DNA of 64,000 nucleotides from Stomoxys calcitrans (GCF_963082655.1 NC_081553.1:39906945-39970944), one strand, 5' to 3'. Positions 1 to 11,510 are shown, counted from the first letter of the stretch. Made by a program: numbers and translations. Notes: generated from the sequence alone by a model not told the origin.

Positions 1-275
1 TATTAATTTTGGTAAAAATCGGTTAAGATCAAGATATAGCTCCCATTTATATCTGTCGCCCAAATCTGATCTTAACATATCTGCAAAATTTCATCAATAT
101 CGGTTCAGATGTGGATATAGCTCACATATACTTATATTAATCGCCGGAATTGAACTTATGGCGTCGTAGTAACATCAATTTTCAAACGATATGTTAGAAA
201 AAGTCGGTTCAGATTTATATATAGCTCTCATATACATATATCTATTGCCCGAATTTATAATTATAGGGTAGGTGC
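1..275 (+). repeat. DINE-like element fragment, type C (tail end)
   Basis: Diverged internal units with the phrases GATATAGCTCCCAT and TCGGTTCAGAT recur about every 100 bp. The piece ends in TATAGGGTAGGTG, the mirror image of the start of the element at 4,541-5,770, so it is the same family in the opposite orientation. The left part lies outside the window. It has no coding potential. Assignment to the DINE-1/INE-1 group is by resemblance and is weaker here than for type A copies. Confidence 0.6.
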
Positions 276-1310
276 CTTTGCCTTTCCTTACTGATTTTTC
301 AATAAATTTTAAATACAAAATTTAATTGGACCCCCTTGCATTTAAAAAAAAAAAATCCTTCGTTATGAAATTCCGTCTCATTGTCCCCGAAAAGTATGCA
401 ACATTTCAACAGTAGTCGAAGTTGATACAAATGTTCATAGTATTATTCCTATCTTCACCGTATCTTAGCTAATTTCCCTGCTTTCTAGCTTCCCATTCCA
501 AAGTTGTTTTTAGCCTTCATCTCTCAGAGACCTTGTGCCCATATAAATCTCCTTTAAAACCCTTTACGCATTTCTGCCATAACCTGTTTTCTTATCTATG
601 CTTAATGTAATGACTTTGATTTCTCATAATGAATACAACAACAACACCACAATCCTCATACCATATTACAGTAATGTTATGGTCCTTAATAAATACCCTA
701 CCTTATTACATATTTGACTCTAAGGCCTATAACAAATAAAATTTCAAAAATTTCCAACCATTGGAATTCCATGACCTTTTAGTTGTGTATTCACGCGTAA
801 TCAAAGCACAGCAATTTAAAGCCATCGACTGCCGGGACAGCAAGAAGAAAGACACAATGAGAGCTTAGCCATGCCAAAGGAAATTCATAAGATAAGCATT
901 TTAAAACCCCGTAACGGCTGTGTTATTAAATCAAGTTAATAACTTTTCCAACGGCAATAAAACTGTCAAAGTGATAACATTCCCTTTTGTTTTTGGCCTA
1001 ACAAAAAGAAAGTTCTAAGAATCCCGACACCCTGCAAGCCAATAGCTTATATTAACCTCTTTGGATTTCGGTGGGTTGAGGGAAAATTGGTTGGTCGCTT
1101 ACTTTATGTTATCTCTAGGTATATCAAAATGGCATTTGAAATTATTTTTTTCTATGGAATTAAAAACAAAAACTAAGTTTTAAGAAAAAGAAAGTAATTA
1201 TAAAATTTTATTAGAGAGAATAGGGTGATAGAAGTGTTCTGAAGGTGAGAGTATTAGAAACATTAGCCAAAAACAGTTTTTGAGCTCATATCCGAAAGAA
1301 TAACATCCTA
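276..1310. other. unassigned AT-rich single-copy-looking stretch
   Basis: No repeat family of this window, no long open frame and no splice-like exon pattern is recognisable. It contains short A and T runs and is compatible with intronic or intergenic DNA. Confidence 0.5.
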
Positions 1311-1965
1311 GAGTAGAGCAGAGTAGAGTAGAGTAGAGTAGAGTAGAGTAGAGAAGAGTAGAGAAAAGTAGAGTAGAGTAGAGTAGAGTAGAGCAGAGTA
1401 GAGTAGAGTAGAGTAGAGTAGAGTAGAGTAGAGTAGAGAAGAGTAGAGTAGAGTAGAGTAGAGTAGAGTAGAGTAGAGTAGAGTAGAGTAGAGTAGAGTA
1501 GAGTAGAGTAGAGTAGAGTAGAGTAGAGTAGAGTAGAGTAGAGTAGAGTAGAGTAGAGTAGAGTAGAGTAGAGTAGAGTAGAGTAGAGTAGAGTAGAGTA
1601 GAGTAGAGTAGAGTAGAGTAGAGTAGAGTAGAGTAGAGTAGAGTAGAGTAGAGTAGAGTAGAGTAGAGTAGAGTAGAGTAGAGTAGAGTAGAGTAGAGTA
1701 GAGTAGAGTAGAGTAGAGTAGAGTAGAGTAGAGTAGAGTAGAGTAGAGTAGAGTAGAGTAGAGTAGAGTAGAGTAGAGTAGAGTAGAGTAGAGTAGAGTA
1801 GAGTAGAGTAGAGTAGAGTAGAGTAGAGTAGAGTAGAGTAGAGTAGAGTAGAGTAGAGTAGAGTAGAGTAGAGTAGAGTAGAGTAGAGTAGAGTAGAGTA
1901 GAGTAGAGTAGAGTAGAGTAGAGTAGAGTAGAGTAGAGTAGAGTAGAGTAGAGTAGAGTAGAGTA
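1311..1965. repeat. (AGAGT)n pentanucleotide microsatellite
   Basis: About 131 tandem copies of GAGTA. The first ~130 bp carry scattered variants (GAGCA, GAGAA, GAAAA); from about 1,440 on the array is essentially perfect. It is purine-only on this strand apart from T. Because 5 is not a multiple of 3 the frame cycles, which gives a 230-residue open frame of a repeated LLYST pentapeptide on the minus strand. That frame is an artefact of the repeat. The right edge passes within 10 bp into a GTCC/GTCT run of a DINE-like head. Confidence 0.98.
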
Positions 1966-1974
1966 CTGTAGAGG

Positions 1975-2400
1975 AATGTCCGTCCGTCTGTCGAAATCAC
2001 GATAGCGGTCGAACGCTAGCTATGGTGATTTCGCTAGTAAAACTAGCTGCTTGAAATTATGCACAGATACCAACTATTGATGTAGGACATTGGGGTTTGC
2101 AAATTTATATATAGCTCCCGTATAAACCTATCTCCCGGTATGACTTCTTGAGTCCTTTCAAGCCACGGTTTAGCTGAAATTTTGCATGCGGTGTTGTGTT
2201 ATGGCTTCCAACAACTGTGCCAAGAATGGTTCAAATCAGTCTATAACCTGATAAAGCTCCCATATAAACCCTTATCTCGAATATACTTGTTCGGTTCCTA
2301 GAAGCTCTAATTTTTGCTAGTTTTGCTAGAAGTTTGGTATGAAGAACAAAATAATGCCCTTCTCTACTATCTATGTCAAAAGAGTAGACAAAGTGTTAGA
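1975..2400 (+). repeat. DINE-like element, type A, head truncated
   Basis: Begins at the GTCCGTCCGTCTGTCG proto-microsatellite, followed by the usual CGAAATCACGATAG and CTTGAAATT..GCACAGATA blocks and two internal units (ATATAGCTCCCGTATAAACC, AACCTGATAAAGCTCCCAT). Everything upstream of the GTCY run (the TATACCC head) is missing and replaced by the AGAGT array. The tail resembles the unit near 54,050-54,110. Non-coding. Confidence 0.75.
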
Positions 2401-2876
2401 GACGTGACCCGACAGGTCCCGTGTGAATGGGTCATTCGGGAAAAGAGGGGACATAGAAGGTAATTCGGCAACAGCAGCTGAGGAGGCATCTGAGGGGGAA
2501 TCTTTCACACTGCAAATGCCTACCTCACTACAAAATGTAGTGCCGCCCATTACGTTCCCAGTTGGGCCTGGATGTGTAGGAAAATTATCATGACAAGATT
2601 AAACAAGTTTTATGGGGATGAACTACTGTCAGACACAGAATGTGAACTCCTGTCAGTCACAGACGCAACAGAGGTGGAAATTTTGACCCCAAACATGGCC
2701 CGATTTCCGAGACATATCTCTTACCTACTGTAAGACCGCTTTGGTGGCTTTAAAGGCCGTCCTGATGGGAGTAGGATTTGAGCATGTTATCATTAACGAT
2801 CTATGGTTGCGTAGAGGCGTTGACTTAGAACAAATTGGTTAGAACCTTCTAATTGATACCTTGCGGTAACCATGAC
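2401..2876. other. unassigned stretch
   Basis: More GC-balanced than its surroundings and without the DINE phrases. Short open segments exist but I recognise no protein family. It could be a scrap of an old retroelement; I cannot support a call. Confidence 0.35.
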
Positions 2877-3030
2877 AAAGAGGTTAGCATGTACGCCTAT
2901 GACGCAGAATGCCAGGGTTCGAACCCTGGCAAGAACATCACAAAAAAATGTTATTTTATGGTGATCCCGTCGTAATGAGCTTTACACCCTGTTCCATAAT
3001 GGAATGTTCGTGGGTAAGTTTGCATTTTTA
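2877..3030 (+). mobile_element. tRNA-derived SINE, internally deleted copy
   Basis: Contains GAGGTTAGCATG and the B box GGTTCGAACCC (2,916 onward), followed by CTGGCAAGAACATCA. It then jumps to the SINE 3' end (CCTGTTCCATAATGGAATGTTCGTGGG). About half of the body seen in fuller copies is missing. Non-coding, Pol III type promoter remnant; transcription is not implied. Confidence 0.75.
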
Positions 3031-3640
3031 ATGGTGACGAAGTAGTAAAAAGCCGTATTAATTGCCGATTTAGCTGAAATTTAACGCAGTGAGCTGTGTT
3101 TTTCCCTTCGACGTCTGTTTCGAGTATGGTTAAGATCGAACTATTTTTGGGTGTAGCCCCCACATAGACTGATTGAAGGTATTGCACCCATAAATAGTGT
3201 ATTTCTTCCCCTATTCTTCTGAGTGAGCTATGCTAGACCCCTACACTTCTTACTTAAATATAGTGCAGTTCGAATCATATTTGGATATGCATGCTATATA
3301 TCGATATCCGATTTACGGCTTTGAACCCAAATAAGACTCTTATTACCAGATTTTGCTAAAATTTTCAACAAAAAATTGTGGCGAGTTTGGACTGGATCGT
3401 ACTATAAGTTCAGAATGGTAAATTTTTTTTCCGAATTTAACGAAATGTTGTTTATATCCAATGGGTATCCAAAGTTTGGCCCTACCTTTATACTTGTGTA
3501 TTTTAAAATCTTAAATCCAAGCTTACCTAAATCCAAGCTATATCTAATTATGGTCCAATATGATCCATATTTTGTGCAGATGGTTCACAAAAGGTGCAAA
3601 AGAAAGCGTGATTACAACAAACTGACAGCCAAATACACTT
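3031..3640 (+). repeat. highly diverged DINE-like sequence, type B
   Basis: At 3,050-3,185 the unit phrases GCCGATTTAGCTGAAATTTAACG, CAGTGAGCTGTG, CGACGTCTG and GAGTATGGTTAAGATCG match type B units such as those near 46,900-47,150. The remainder to 3,640 keeps only traces (GATTTACGGCTTTGAACCC). An 88-codon open frame at 3,376-3,642 shows no recognisable domain and I do not regard it as a gene. Confidence 0.5.
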
Positions 3641-4540
3641 AAATCTTTAAACGTCTTATAAGCCAAAAAAAAAGTCGAAATTCTCTGTCTCACTTACATA
3701 ATAAACCTGACAAAGTCCACGCCCAAGCTGTTGTAGCATGAAAACACCACATTCATGTTTCAACATATTCCCAAGACCTATTAAGGACTCCTAAAATGAA
3801 CAAATCTTTGAATTACCTTCCTTTGCAATCTAATGTTATGTTATATTAACTCTGCATATGTCACATTTTAAAAATAATTATTTCCACTGCATTATGCAGC
3901 ATACTTTAAGGCGTTTAAATCAACCTCAATTTACAGCCTACTTTGGGGACATTATAAAATTATCCAAAGACTAGAAATAAGCCCAAAAACTTTAATTTAT
4001 GATTATGTTAGGCCAATAATATTAAATAAAGTCTTAGCAACGATGCTGGTGGTGATGATGATGATGCTCCTTGGGTTTTTGGTCTTTGAGGGCCAGCACA
4101 TACTTATGGTCGAGTAATAAGCCATAATCTTTAAAATAAATGAGCTGCAAATGAAGAGTTCACTCCAGCTCAGACTCTACTTTAGCTGGTGCCAAAAGCA
4201 AATACTCTATTTGAAAAGATGTTAGACATAGTTTTTTTCTTATTCTCTCCCCGTAAACATAAACAGCAAATAAATAAAAGGCATTTAACATGTGCAGAAA
4301 TTTGTGGCATGAATGTGGCAAGACGAGTGGAGTCATTGGAGATATGAAGGTGATATAGGACAATTAGGAAAATTAGGAAAATTGAAAAATTAGAAACAAA
4401 AAATGAATCGAAACTGAAACGAAAGTTAAGCAAAGCGAACAGAAAATCCATTTCAAGAAATATTGCACAAATAACTTTTTCTTTAAATTTTAAATAAATT
4501 AATCCATAAAAATTACAAAACAAAAAATCATTTGATATGT
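3641..4540. other. unassigned AT-rich stretch
   Basis: Unique-looking DNA with a short GGTGATGATGATGATGC trinucleotide run near 4,045. Overlapping short minus-strand open frames at 4,160-4,523 are low-complexity and phenylalanine-rich, without recognisable motifs. Confidence 0.5.
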
Positions 4541-5770
4541 CACGCTAAGTGACATATATTCGAAACCATTTAAGGAAGGGCAAAATTCGGGCGATGCCGA
4601 CTGTATAATACGCTACACCTGCCCTATAATTACAATGTGGGAGCTCTATCCAATTGTGATCCAATATTGATCGACCTCGGCGGATGTTTTCAGATGGGTT
4701 TTTAAATACTCCGTATCAAATTTCGAGCAAATATGTTCAAACTGTAATAACTACGGTTGACAAATTACAACATTATTGAAAAATATCCAAAATCTGCCGA
4801 ACATATATATGGGAGCTATATCTAATTCTGAACCGATTTCGAACAAACTTCTGAGATAATTTGGTAGGTGCCGAGGAAAGCGTTGGGCAAAATTTTGACA
4901 ATATTGATCAATAAATGCGCTTGCAGTGATCCTGAAAGTGAAAATCGGGCACTCACCAGTAGAGTCATACGAAAATCCTTCTATACTTCGAGAGAATCGG
5001 TAAAACAATGAGCACTTACTTTACTGCAATATTTCTCAAAATCGGACGAACACATATATGTGAGCTATACCAAAATCTGAACAGGTTTCCGAGCAAACTT
5101 CTCAGATACTGTGGCCGTCGTCGAGGAAAGCGTTTTGCAAATTTTTGGCAAAATGCTTCAATAAATGAGCTTGCTGTGACTCTAGAAGTTAAAATCGGGC
5201 AATATATATATACATGAGAGCTTTATCTAAATCTGAACCAATTTCCACCAAACTTTACAGACATTGAGGAAGTCGCCAAGGAAAGCGTTGTACGAAGTTT
5301 TGGGAAGATTAGTTGATAAATGCGCTTGCAGTGGCTCTAGGAGTATAAATCGGGCGATATATTTGTATGAGAGCTATATTTAAATCTGAACCGATTTCTA
5401 TGAAATTCACCATTATTTTCGAAAGTTGTAAGAAAATCTTTCCCGCCAAATTTCGAGAGAATCGGTTAACAACTGACAATTTTACTGAATTATAACTCCA
5501 ATTCGGAAGAACATATATATATGGGAGCTATATCAAAATCTGAACCGATTTTTTTCAATTTCAAAAGGCTTCGTCTTTGAAGACAAATTTGAAGACGATC
5601 GGATGAAAACTGCGACCTTTAGTTTGTACACAAATTGACATGGACGGACGGACAGTCGGACGGCCATAGCTAAATAGAATCAGAAAATGATTCTGAGCCG
5701 ATCGGTACACTTATCAATGGATATATCTCTCTTCCTTCTGGGTGTTACAAACAAATGCACTAATTTATAA
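4541..5770 (-). repeat. DINE-like element, type C, near complete
   Basis: Tandem internal units of about 180-190 bp carry TGGGAGCTATAT, TCTGAACCGATTT and a GAGGAAAGCGTT block (4,870, 5,120 and 5,275). On this strand it ends in GGACGGACGGACAGTCGGACG, the complement of the GTCY microsatellite, then GAATCAGAAAATGATTCTG and a conserved GTGTTACAAAC. The head therefore lies at the right and the element reads on the minus strand. The small open frames on both strands (4,751-5,217) are repeat translations. Confidence 0.75.
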
Positions 5771-6364
5771 CCCAAACATATAGAACCTCCCTCCTAATGT
5801 CAATGTTTTCATCTGCTGAAACTCCAACAGTTCATTGGAGAATGTTTTTAGTGAATGTGTGTGTGAGTGTGTTCTTGTACATGTGGTAAATGTAGCATTT
5901 TCCAAGATTTATTTAAACAGATCATTGATGTCACTAAATTGTCACCACCTAAGCATTAACATAATTACACAGACATACAAACGCATATTCAGTATTCTAA
6001 TGTACTCAGGCATTTATTTCGCAGCTGAAACACGCACGCACATCCTTTGCTAGGCATACACGTAGATAAACAAGTAAAGCTTTTTAGATTTTTGGTCAAC
6101 TAACAATGGCCACAGAATGAGGCTAACCAACTCCAAACGAAATGTGCTTGTTAGTGTTTGTGCCTATAAATGCAAAAATGTGACATGTGTGTGTGTGTGT
6201 GTTCTATGCGTTGCATTGTGCCCATGTAGTTGTGACAATGGTTTATCTGTACGTTTATGTAAATGCATAACTTGTATCTCCAAGTTACAAATGTAACAGC
6301 AAATATCATGTGTGTCAGGTATAATAAGTTTTAAATGAGGTGGGTATGGCAAGTAAGTGGAAAG
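5771..6364. other. unassigned AT-rich stretch with a (GT)n tract
   Basis: No gene seen. A short GT microsatellite lies at about 6,185-6,202, and ACACACGCACGCAC-like runs lie near 6,030. Confidence 0.5.
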
Positions 6365-6500
6365 AGATCAAAACAAGTAAGAGCGTGCTAAGGTTGGCAG
6401 GGCCGAATCTTATGTACCCTCCACCATGGATCGCTTTTGTCGAGTTCTGTGGGCGTTATGTCTTTTTAGGCAAACAAAGAATATTGAATAAGAACTGTTA
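6365..6500 (-). repeat. DINE-like type A terminus
   Basis: AAACAAGTAAGAGCGTGCTAAGG, GGGCCGAATCTTATGTACCCT and CCACCATGGATCGC are the reverse-oriented terminal block of type A elements (compare 34,300-34,394). The match fades after about 6,500. Confidence 0.75.
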
Positions 6501-6867
6501 TGTGGGGCTTTCGCAACAAAATTGGTTTTAAATGAAGGATCTTTGGAAGTAAAGTACGACTCTGAACATTACAATAGCCTTCAAGTGCAATAGCCAAGTG
6601 CCTGCAAGGAATGCTCACTAGCAAAAATATATTAAGAGTCAATTTGGGGCGATCAGGGTGATATGTCGTTCAAAATAAATGCCTACGTTAGCACAAATCT
6701 TTCCACGCCCTGTACGCCCAGCCAAATATAGGTCTATCGGGACAATTTGGTATTAAATTTAAAAGGTTTTTTGATGGTTAGAGAACGAATCGGATAGTAA
6801 TTTATATTTATAAGAGCGTAGGTAAAGGGTAGTTACCGATTTGCACAAAATTTGGTGTGAAATTTTA
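6501..6867. other. unassigned stretch before the MITE
   Basis: Possibly decayed DINE sequence, but the diagnostic phrases are lost. No coding signal. Confidence 0.35.
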
Positions 6868-7104
6868 TTGTGTTGCCCAAAAAGTAATTGCGGATTTTTC
6901 AAAAGAAAGTAAATGCATTTTTAATAAAACTTAGAATGAACTTTAATCAAATATACCTTTTTTACACTTTTTTTTCTAAAGCAAGCTAAAAGTAACAGCT
7001 GATAACTGACAGAAGAAAGAATGCAATTACAGAGCCACAAGCTGTGAAAAAATTTGTCAACGCCGACTATATGAAAAATCCGCAATTACTTTTTGGGCAA
7101 CCAA
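6868..7104. mobile_element. mariner-derived MITE, copy 1
   Basis: 237 bp bounded by inverted termini with the shared core TTGCCCAAAAAGTAATTGCG and flanked by TA on both sides (6,866-6,867 and 7,105-7,106), as expected of Tc1/mariner insertion. The terminus resembles mariner elements of the cecropia type (general knowledge of the family, including human Hsmar1/MADE1 ends). The interior is non-coding and near identical to the copies at 9,266 and 32,762. Confidence 0.9.
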
Positions 7105-7216
7105 TATATTATCCATTTGAAAGCCTCTATTAAATTTAAGCAAAATCGCTAGGACCTAAAATACTCAGCCGGATTCCTTAAAAAGCACTTCATACAACTT
7201 TAGATGCCACGTTTCA
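7105..7216. other. unassigned spacer
   Basis: Short AT-rich link between the MITE and the foldback element; nothing recognised. Confidence 0.4.
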
Positions 7217-7391
7217 CAGTGGGAGAAAATCGAAAAAACTAGTAAAAAATATGCGGTGTGAGAACGAGTAAAGAAATCTCTTTGAAATTTGGAGTGGTTA
7301 GCACCTCAGCTCTAACTATTCCAAATTTTTAAAGAGGTATCTCTACCCGATCTCATATATTTTATTAGTTTTTTTCGATCTACTCCCATTG
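7217..7391. mobile_element. foldback / hairpin element (long inverted repeat)
   Basis: An arm at 7,217-7,301 (starting CAGTGGGAG, containing ATCGAAAAAACTAGTAAAA, ending GGTTAG) is the imperfect reverse complement of 7,312-7,391 (CTAACTATT ... TTAGTTTTTTCGAT ... CTCCCATTG). A 10-base loop separates them. Arms are about 80-85 bp, with best conservation at both ends. It could be a hairpin-type MITE whose transposase family I cannot name, and I see no clear target duplication. Confidence 0.8.
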
Positions 7392-7527
7392 AGCGCCATC
7401 TGGACTCGGCTATAAAAAGTAGATCCCTTATCATTTAACTTAAATTTAAATCGGTCAGCACTCATTGATATGCGAAAAGTTTGTCCCTGTTTCCTAATGG
7501 AATGTTCACGGGCAAACTTTCATTTCC
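7392..7527 (+). mobile_element. SINE 3' half
   Basis: GGACTCGGCTATAAA, CCTTATCATT, CACTCATTGATATG and CCTAATGGAATGTTCACGGG correspond in order to the 3' half of the tRNA-derived SINE (compare 62,450-62,560). The promoter half is missing and replaced on the left by the foldback element. Confidence 0.8.
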
Positions 7528-7949
7528 AGGGAACTTTAATGCGCATCACGTAGCGACCAACGGCCGGCTTCAGATATTAAACTAATCGACTTTTGGATTA
7601 TTTGCCACCCCCCTCATGTGCTGGTTGCTGAAAGAAACATTGCGTGACAATTTTTACGCAGCAGCCACTCGCTTTATATCTGCTAGTCGAATACCACAAG
7701 TGGGGTATAATTTCCTGATGCCCCAGACGAGCATGACAAGATTTGTTACACTGGGCCAACTAACTCCAGAATCGGCGAGCTGGTGGTCAACGAAAATAAG
7801 CGGAATATATATGTGGCTAGAACACTTGAAGGTATATTACTTAGGTATAGAGAAGGTGTTGTCTGCTGTTAAGCCATTCTCGAATCCCAGAAGAAGGGAT
7901 GGCAGTAACTACCTCACTATTGGCGACGCACAGTGGGATAGAATAAAAA
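7528..7949 (+). pseudogene. possible non-LTR endonuclease scrap
   Basis: Immediately after the SINE the + strand reads G-N-F-N-A-H-H (from about 7,530), which resembles the GDFNAHH motif of jockey-type LINE endonucleases. An in-frame stop follows about 40 bases later. The later 113-codon open frame (7,616-7,957) has no motif I recognise. This is a weak, short resemblance; chance is a real alternative. Confidence 0.3.
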
Positions 7950-9010
7950 ACAAGTAAAAAGGCCAGGCCGAACTTTGGATTCCCACCACCTCGGGTATAT
8001 ATATAAACCACCTTTCGTCAAAATTCGGTGCATACCTTATGCCCCATAGCAGCTATATCGAAATATGTTCCGATTTGGACCAAGTACTTATAAGTACAAG
8101 TCATTGTTCAATTGTGTATAACAAAATGTTGGTCTTTTTAGTAGCTATATCTAAAAATAAACCGATCTAAATCATATACGACACTGAGTCGAAAAGTCAC
8201 TGTGCCAAATTTCAGTGAAATCGGATTACAAATGCGCCTTTTATGGGGCCAAGACTTTAAATCGAGATATCGATCTATATGGCAGCTATATCCAAATCTG
8301 GACCGATTTGGGCCAAGTTGCAGAAAAATGTCGAAGGGCCTAGCACAACTCACTGTCCCAAATTTCGGCGACGTCGAATAATAAATGCGCCTTTTATGGG
8401 CCCAAAAACTTAAATCGAGAGATCGGTCTAAATGGCAGCTATATCCAAATCTGGACCGATTTGAGCCAAATTGCAGAAGGATGTCGAAAGGCCTAACTTT
8501 ACTCACCGTCACAAATTTCGGCGACATCGGACAATAAATGCGCCTTTTTGGGCCTAAGACCCTAAATCTGCGGATCGGTTTATATGCCAGCTATATCCAA
8601 ATCTGAACCGACCGATCTGCCGATTTAGGGTATGTAGCCCATAAAAGCTACGTTTATTACCCGATTCCGCTGAAATTTAAAACAGTGAGTTGGGTTAGTG
8701 AGTTGTGTTAGGCTCCTCGACATTCAAGTTTAATATGGCCCGGATCTCTCAAGATTTGGATATAGCTGTCATATATACCGATCTCCCGATTTAGGGAGAT
8801 TGAAGAAGGATGTCGAGTAGCCTAATGCAACTCCCTGTCCCAAATTTCAACAAAATCGGATAATAAATGTGGCTTTTATGGGCCTAAGACCCCAACTCGG
8901 TGGATCGGTCTATATGGGGCATATATCAAGATATAGTTCGATATAATCCATCTTCGAACTTAACCTGCTTATGGACAAAAAAAGAATCAGTGCAAAGTTT
9001 CAGCTCAAAC
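7950..9010 (-). repeat. DINE-like element, type B, head truncated
   Basis: Starts with the reverse-oriented terminal block ACAAGTAAAAAGGCCAGGCCG, then CCACCTCGGGTATATATATAAACCACC. Internal units follow with GGTCTATATGGCAGCTATAT and GTCCCAAATTTCGGCGA (spaced ~150 bp), ending near ATAGTTCGATATAATCC. The GTCY head expected on the right is absent, cut off by LINE sequence. The element at 51,968-53,795 is its complete relative. Confidence 0.85.
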
Positions 9011-9265
9011 CAAGGATGTTTTCTACTAGCGCCTAGTTTAACATCCGCTCATGATGTTAAAATCGTTCTGAGAGGTTGTAATGCGAAAATAGGGAAAGAA
9101 AATATCCTTTGTTCAACAGTCGGAAATAGAAACTTCGATAATGAATTGAGGCTAATCGAATTCGCCTCTGCAAAGAACATGACAGTTAGCAGCACCAGAT
9201 TCCAACATTGAAGGATTCACACGGCCACATGGTTGTCACCCGATCAAAATACAAGAAGCCATATA
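9011..9265 (+). pseudogene. LINE endonuclease fragment (EEP domain)
   Basis: In one frame a segment with HDVKIVL, GCNAKIGKE, STVGNR, LRLIEFA, NMTVSSTRFQH, a stop, then RIHTATWLSPD follows the order of exo/endonuclease/phosphatase domains of non-LTR retrotransposons (expected GDFNAKVG..., ...STRFQH..HQATWLSPD). The catalytic Asp of the GDFN motif is changed, giving RGCN. An in-frame stop lies at 9,209-9,211 and a MITE interrupts at 9,266. It is therefore a dead fragment, probably of the same LINE family as 30,601-32,025, where the next part of the domain is seen. Confidence 0.75.
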
Positions 9266-9498
9266 TGGTTGTCCAAAAAGTAATTGCGGATTTTTTAAGA
9301 GAAAGTAAATGCATTTTTAATAAAACTTAGAATGAACTTTAATCAAATACTTTTTTTTACACTTTTTTCTAAAGCAAGCTAAAAGTAACAGCTGAAAACT
9401 GACAGAAGAAAGAATGCAATTAAAGAGTCACAAGCTGTGAAAAAATTTGTCAACGCCGACTATATGAAAAATCCGCAATTACTTTTTGGGCAACCCAA
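9266..9498. mobile_element. mariner-derived MITE, copy 2
   Basis: About 233 bp, TIR core CCAAAAAGTAATTGCGGA at both ends, TA flanks at 9,264-9,265 and 9,499-9,500. It lies at the edge of the LINE endonuclease fragment. The interior matches copies 1 and 3 apart from small changes, for example GCTGAAAACTGAC. Confidence 0.88.
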
Positions 9499-11203
9499 TA
9501 CAATGTCGAATGTATACTGGTGGGAAAAATATCCAAGGACGCATCTACCTCACATTGTGTCAGCTGAGGATTAAGCTTTCCAATGAAATATCACCAGGAA
9601 AGTCTTAGTATTTCCTAGCCCCGAAATATAAAGTAACCCTGGCAGTGCTTGGCTGATATGGAATTTTTATAGAAATGAGAAAAGCCTTTTAGAACTCAAC
9701 TGAATGAATGAATGAAATTCTAAAATCGTATGCTGAATAATTGAAATGTGTAATTGAATTATAGGGAGCCTCTAAAGGCAGTTCTGTTGCCAATGTATTT
9801 TGCATGCATTTCTTGATCCTGCCTCGCTTTACCTGTCCATGACAACACAAACCATAGGTGTTCACATGTATTGGCGTTAATGCTAAGAGCTTATAATTGC
9901 ACTTGTCCGGCCCTTTATTCACCAGAGCAAGTATAGTGGAAAAGGGAGGAAGCCTCAACTCAAATTATTTTACCTTTCAAATTCGAACACATGACTATGC
10001 CCTGGAGTTGGAAACCGAATGTCACACACAAACACACTCATTAAACAACTTGCATGTGGTTGTCTCGGTGCTAAGGTCTCCAAGATCTAATTTTTGCTTA
10101 TTATGCTGCTGCGAACGACGATGACGACGAGTGGGCACATTTTGCAGTGGTCTCATTATCCTTGAACCACTAATTCCTGTGAGGCTAAAATGCCAAGTGC
10201 CTATGTTGTCTATGCTGTTGACCATAATTTTATGTTGTTCAGCGTTTGTGGCAGCAGAGCGGAAAGGAGAGTCAAGCAAAGAGCAAACTCACTGCTTGGG
10301 CAGCTAGTTGTCAATGTAAGATTGATGTTATGATGTTCAAAATGTCATTTATTTGGAAAATTGTTAGCTTGTCTTCCATGCTAATGACATTGGGCGAACG
10401 AAGGATGAGTTCAGCCGTTTGGCCCTGATGCTAGCAGTACTACACCGACTAAGGCAGTTATGCGGTGCGTTCTGCTTATGTTGCCAGCAAATTGTGGCAT
10501 GTTGCTGTTGTTCGGGTGCCATAGCACACCGACATTACTTAACATGGCCAGCAATTACTTAAGTAAGTGCATTTTGGGGAATTTTACAATTACAATTTTA
10601 TCATGTCAAATGCATAGTCCAGTCTCTCCCTTCAGTCTTCATTTGGAGACAGTTGGCTTGCAGGCTCATGCTTTGCCGCTTGGGCTTATGTTAATGCACA
10701 AACGACATCATGGACATGTGAATGTGGATAAGTGGACAACATGTAGCAATGGCATGGCAATGCATTGCTTTTGTGGTCTTCTAATTAAACAAATTAGATG
10801 TCATTATCAGGCTTCTGCTAAGGAGGATAAGAGACATATTTTCAATATTATAGATGGATTTTCTTGCGATTAGTCTCTTGAAATGGCCAAGGGCCGCTGG
10901 CCGAAAGAAAGAAAGATGTCTTAGTTGTATATGGGCTAATTTAAAATTTTCACCAATATTTTATTGAGACCACAAATTTTATGATATGGCTGCAAATGCA
11001 TTGATATAAATTTGCCAGAAAGGTCTAGTATTTTGAACCTCATAAAGACAATGAGCTAATAAAGTGGTTCATACAACAACATCATAACATGGTTTATACA
11101 ACAAAATGATCAAAGTATGAAATTTTAAATTCGCTGATTATTTAGAAAAAATTTCATAGAATTTCTATTGAAATTTTCTCTTTATTGATGGTTAAATTGC
11201 AAA
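9499..11203. other. unassigned 1.7-kb stretch
   Basis: Unique-looking DNA. Open frames of up to 137 codons (10,460-10,873 +) lack recognisable domains and have no convincing splice or promoter context. Intronic or intergenic sequence is the default reading. Confidence 0.45.
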
Positions 11204-11510
11204 TGCAAATTTGCCCATGAACTTTCCACTACTGAACTGGGGCAGACTTCTCACAAATCAATGAGTGCTGTCCAATTTAATTTTAAGCTCAATTATAAGG
11301 AACCTGCTTTTAATAACCGAGTCCGAACGGCTTGCCGCGGAGCGACAACTCTTTGAGTAGAAGTTTTTACACGGCATGATACCTCACAAATGTCGCCAGC
11401 ATTAGGAGGGGATAACCACCGCTGAAACATTTTCTGATGCTCCTGTCAGGATTCGAGCCCAGGCGTTCAGCGTCAATAGCGGACATGCTAACATTTGCGC
11501 TACGGTGGCC
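11204..11510 (-). mobile_element. tRNA-derived SINE, full-length copy
   Basis: On the complement: GGCCACCGTAGCGC (promoter start, A-box region), CTGGGCTCGAATCCTG (B-box region), GGTGGTTATCCCCTCC, CACAAATGTCGCCAGC, GGACTCGG, and the 3' end GAAAGTTCATGGGCAAATTT. The length of about 307 bp is typical of the fuller copies here. No clear target duplication. Confidence 0.88.

Noticed and set aside
1308..2000. 230-codon minus-strand frame of LLYST repeats
   Set aside because: It is the translation of the AGAGT microsatellite and ends at its edge; no non-repeat domain.
10460..10873. 137-codon frame as a gene
   Set aside because: No family resemblance; composition is that of surrounding DNA and the start is arbitrary.
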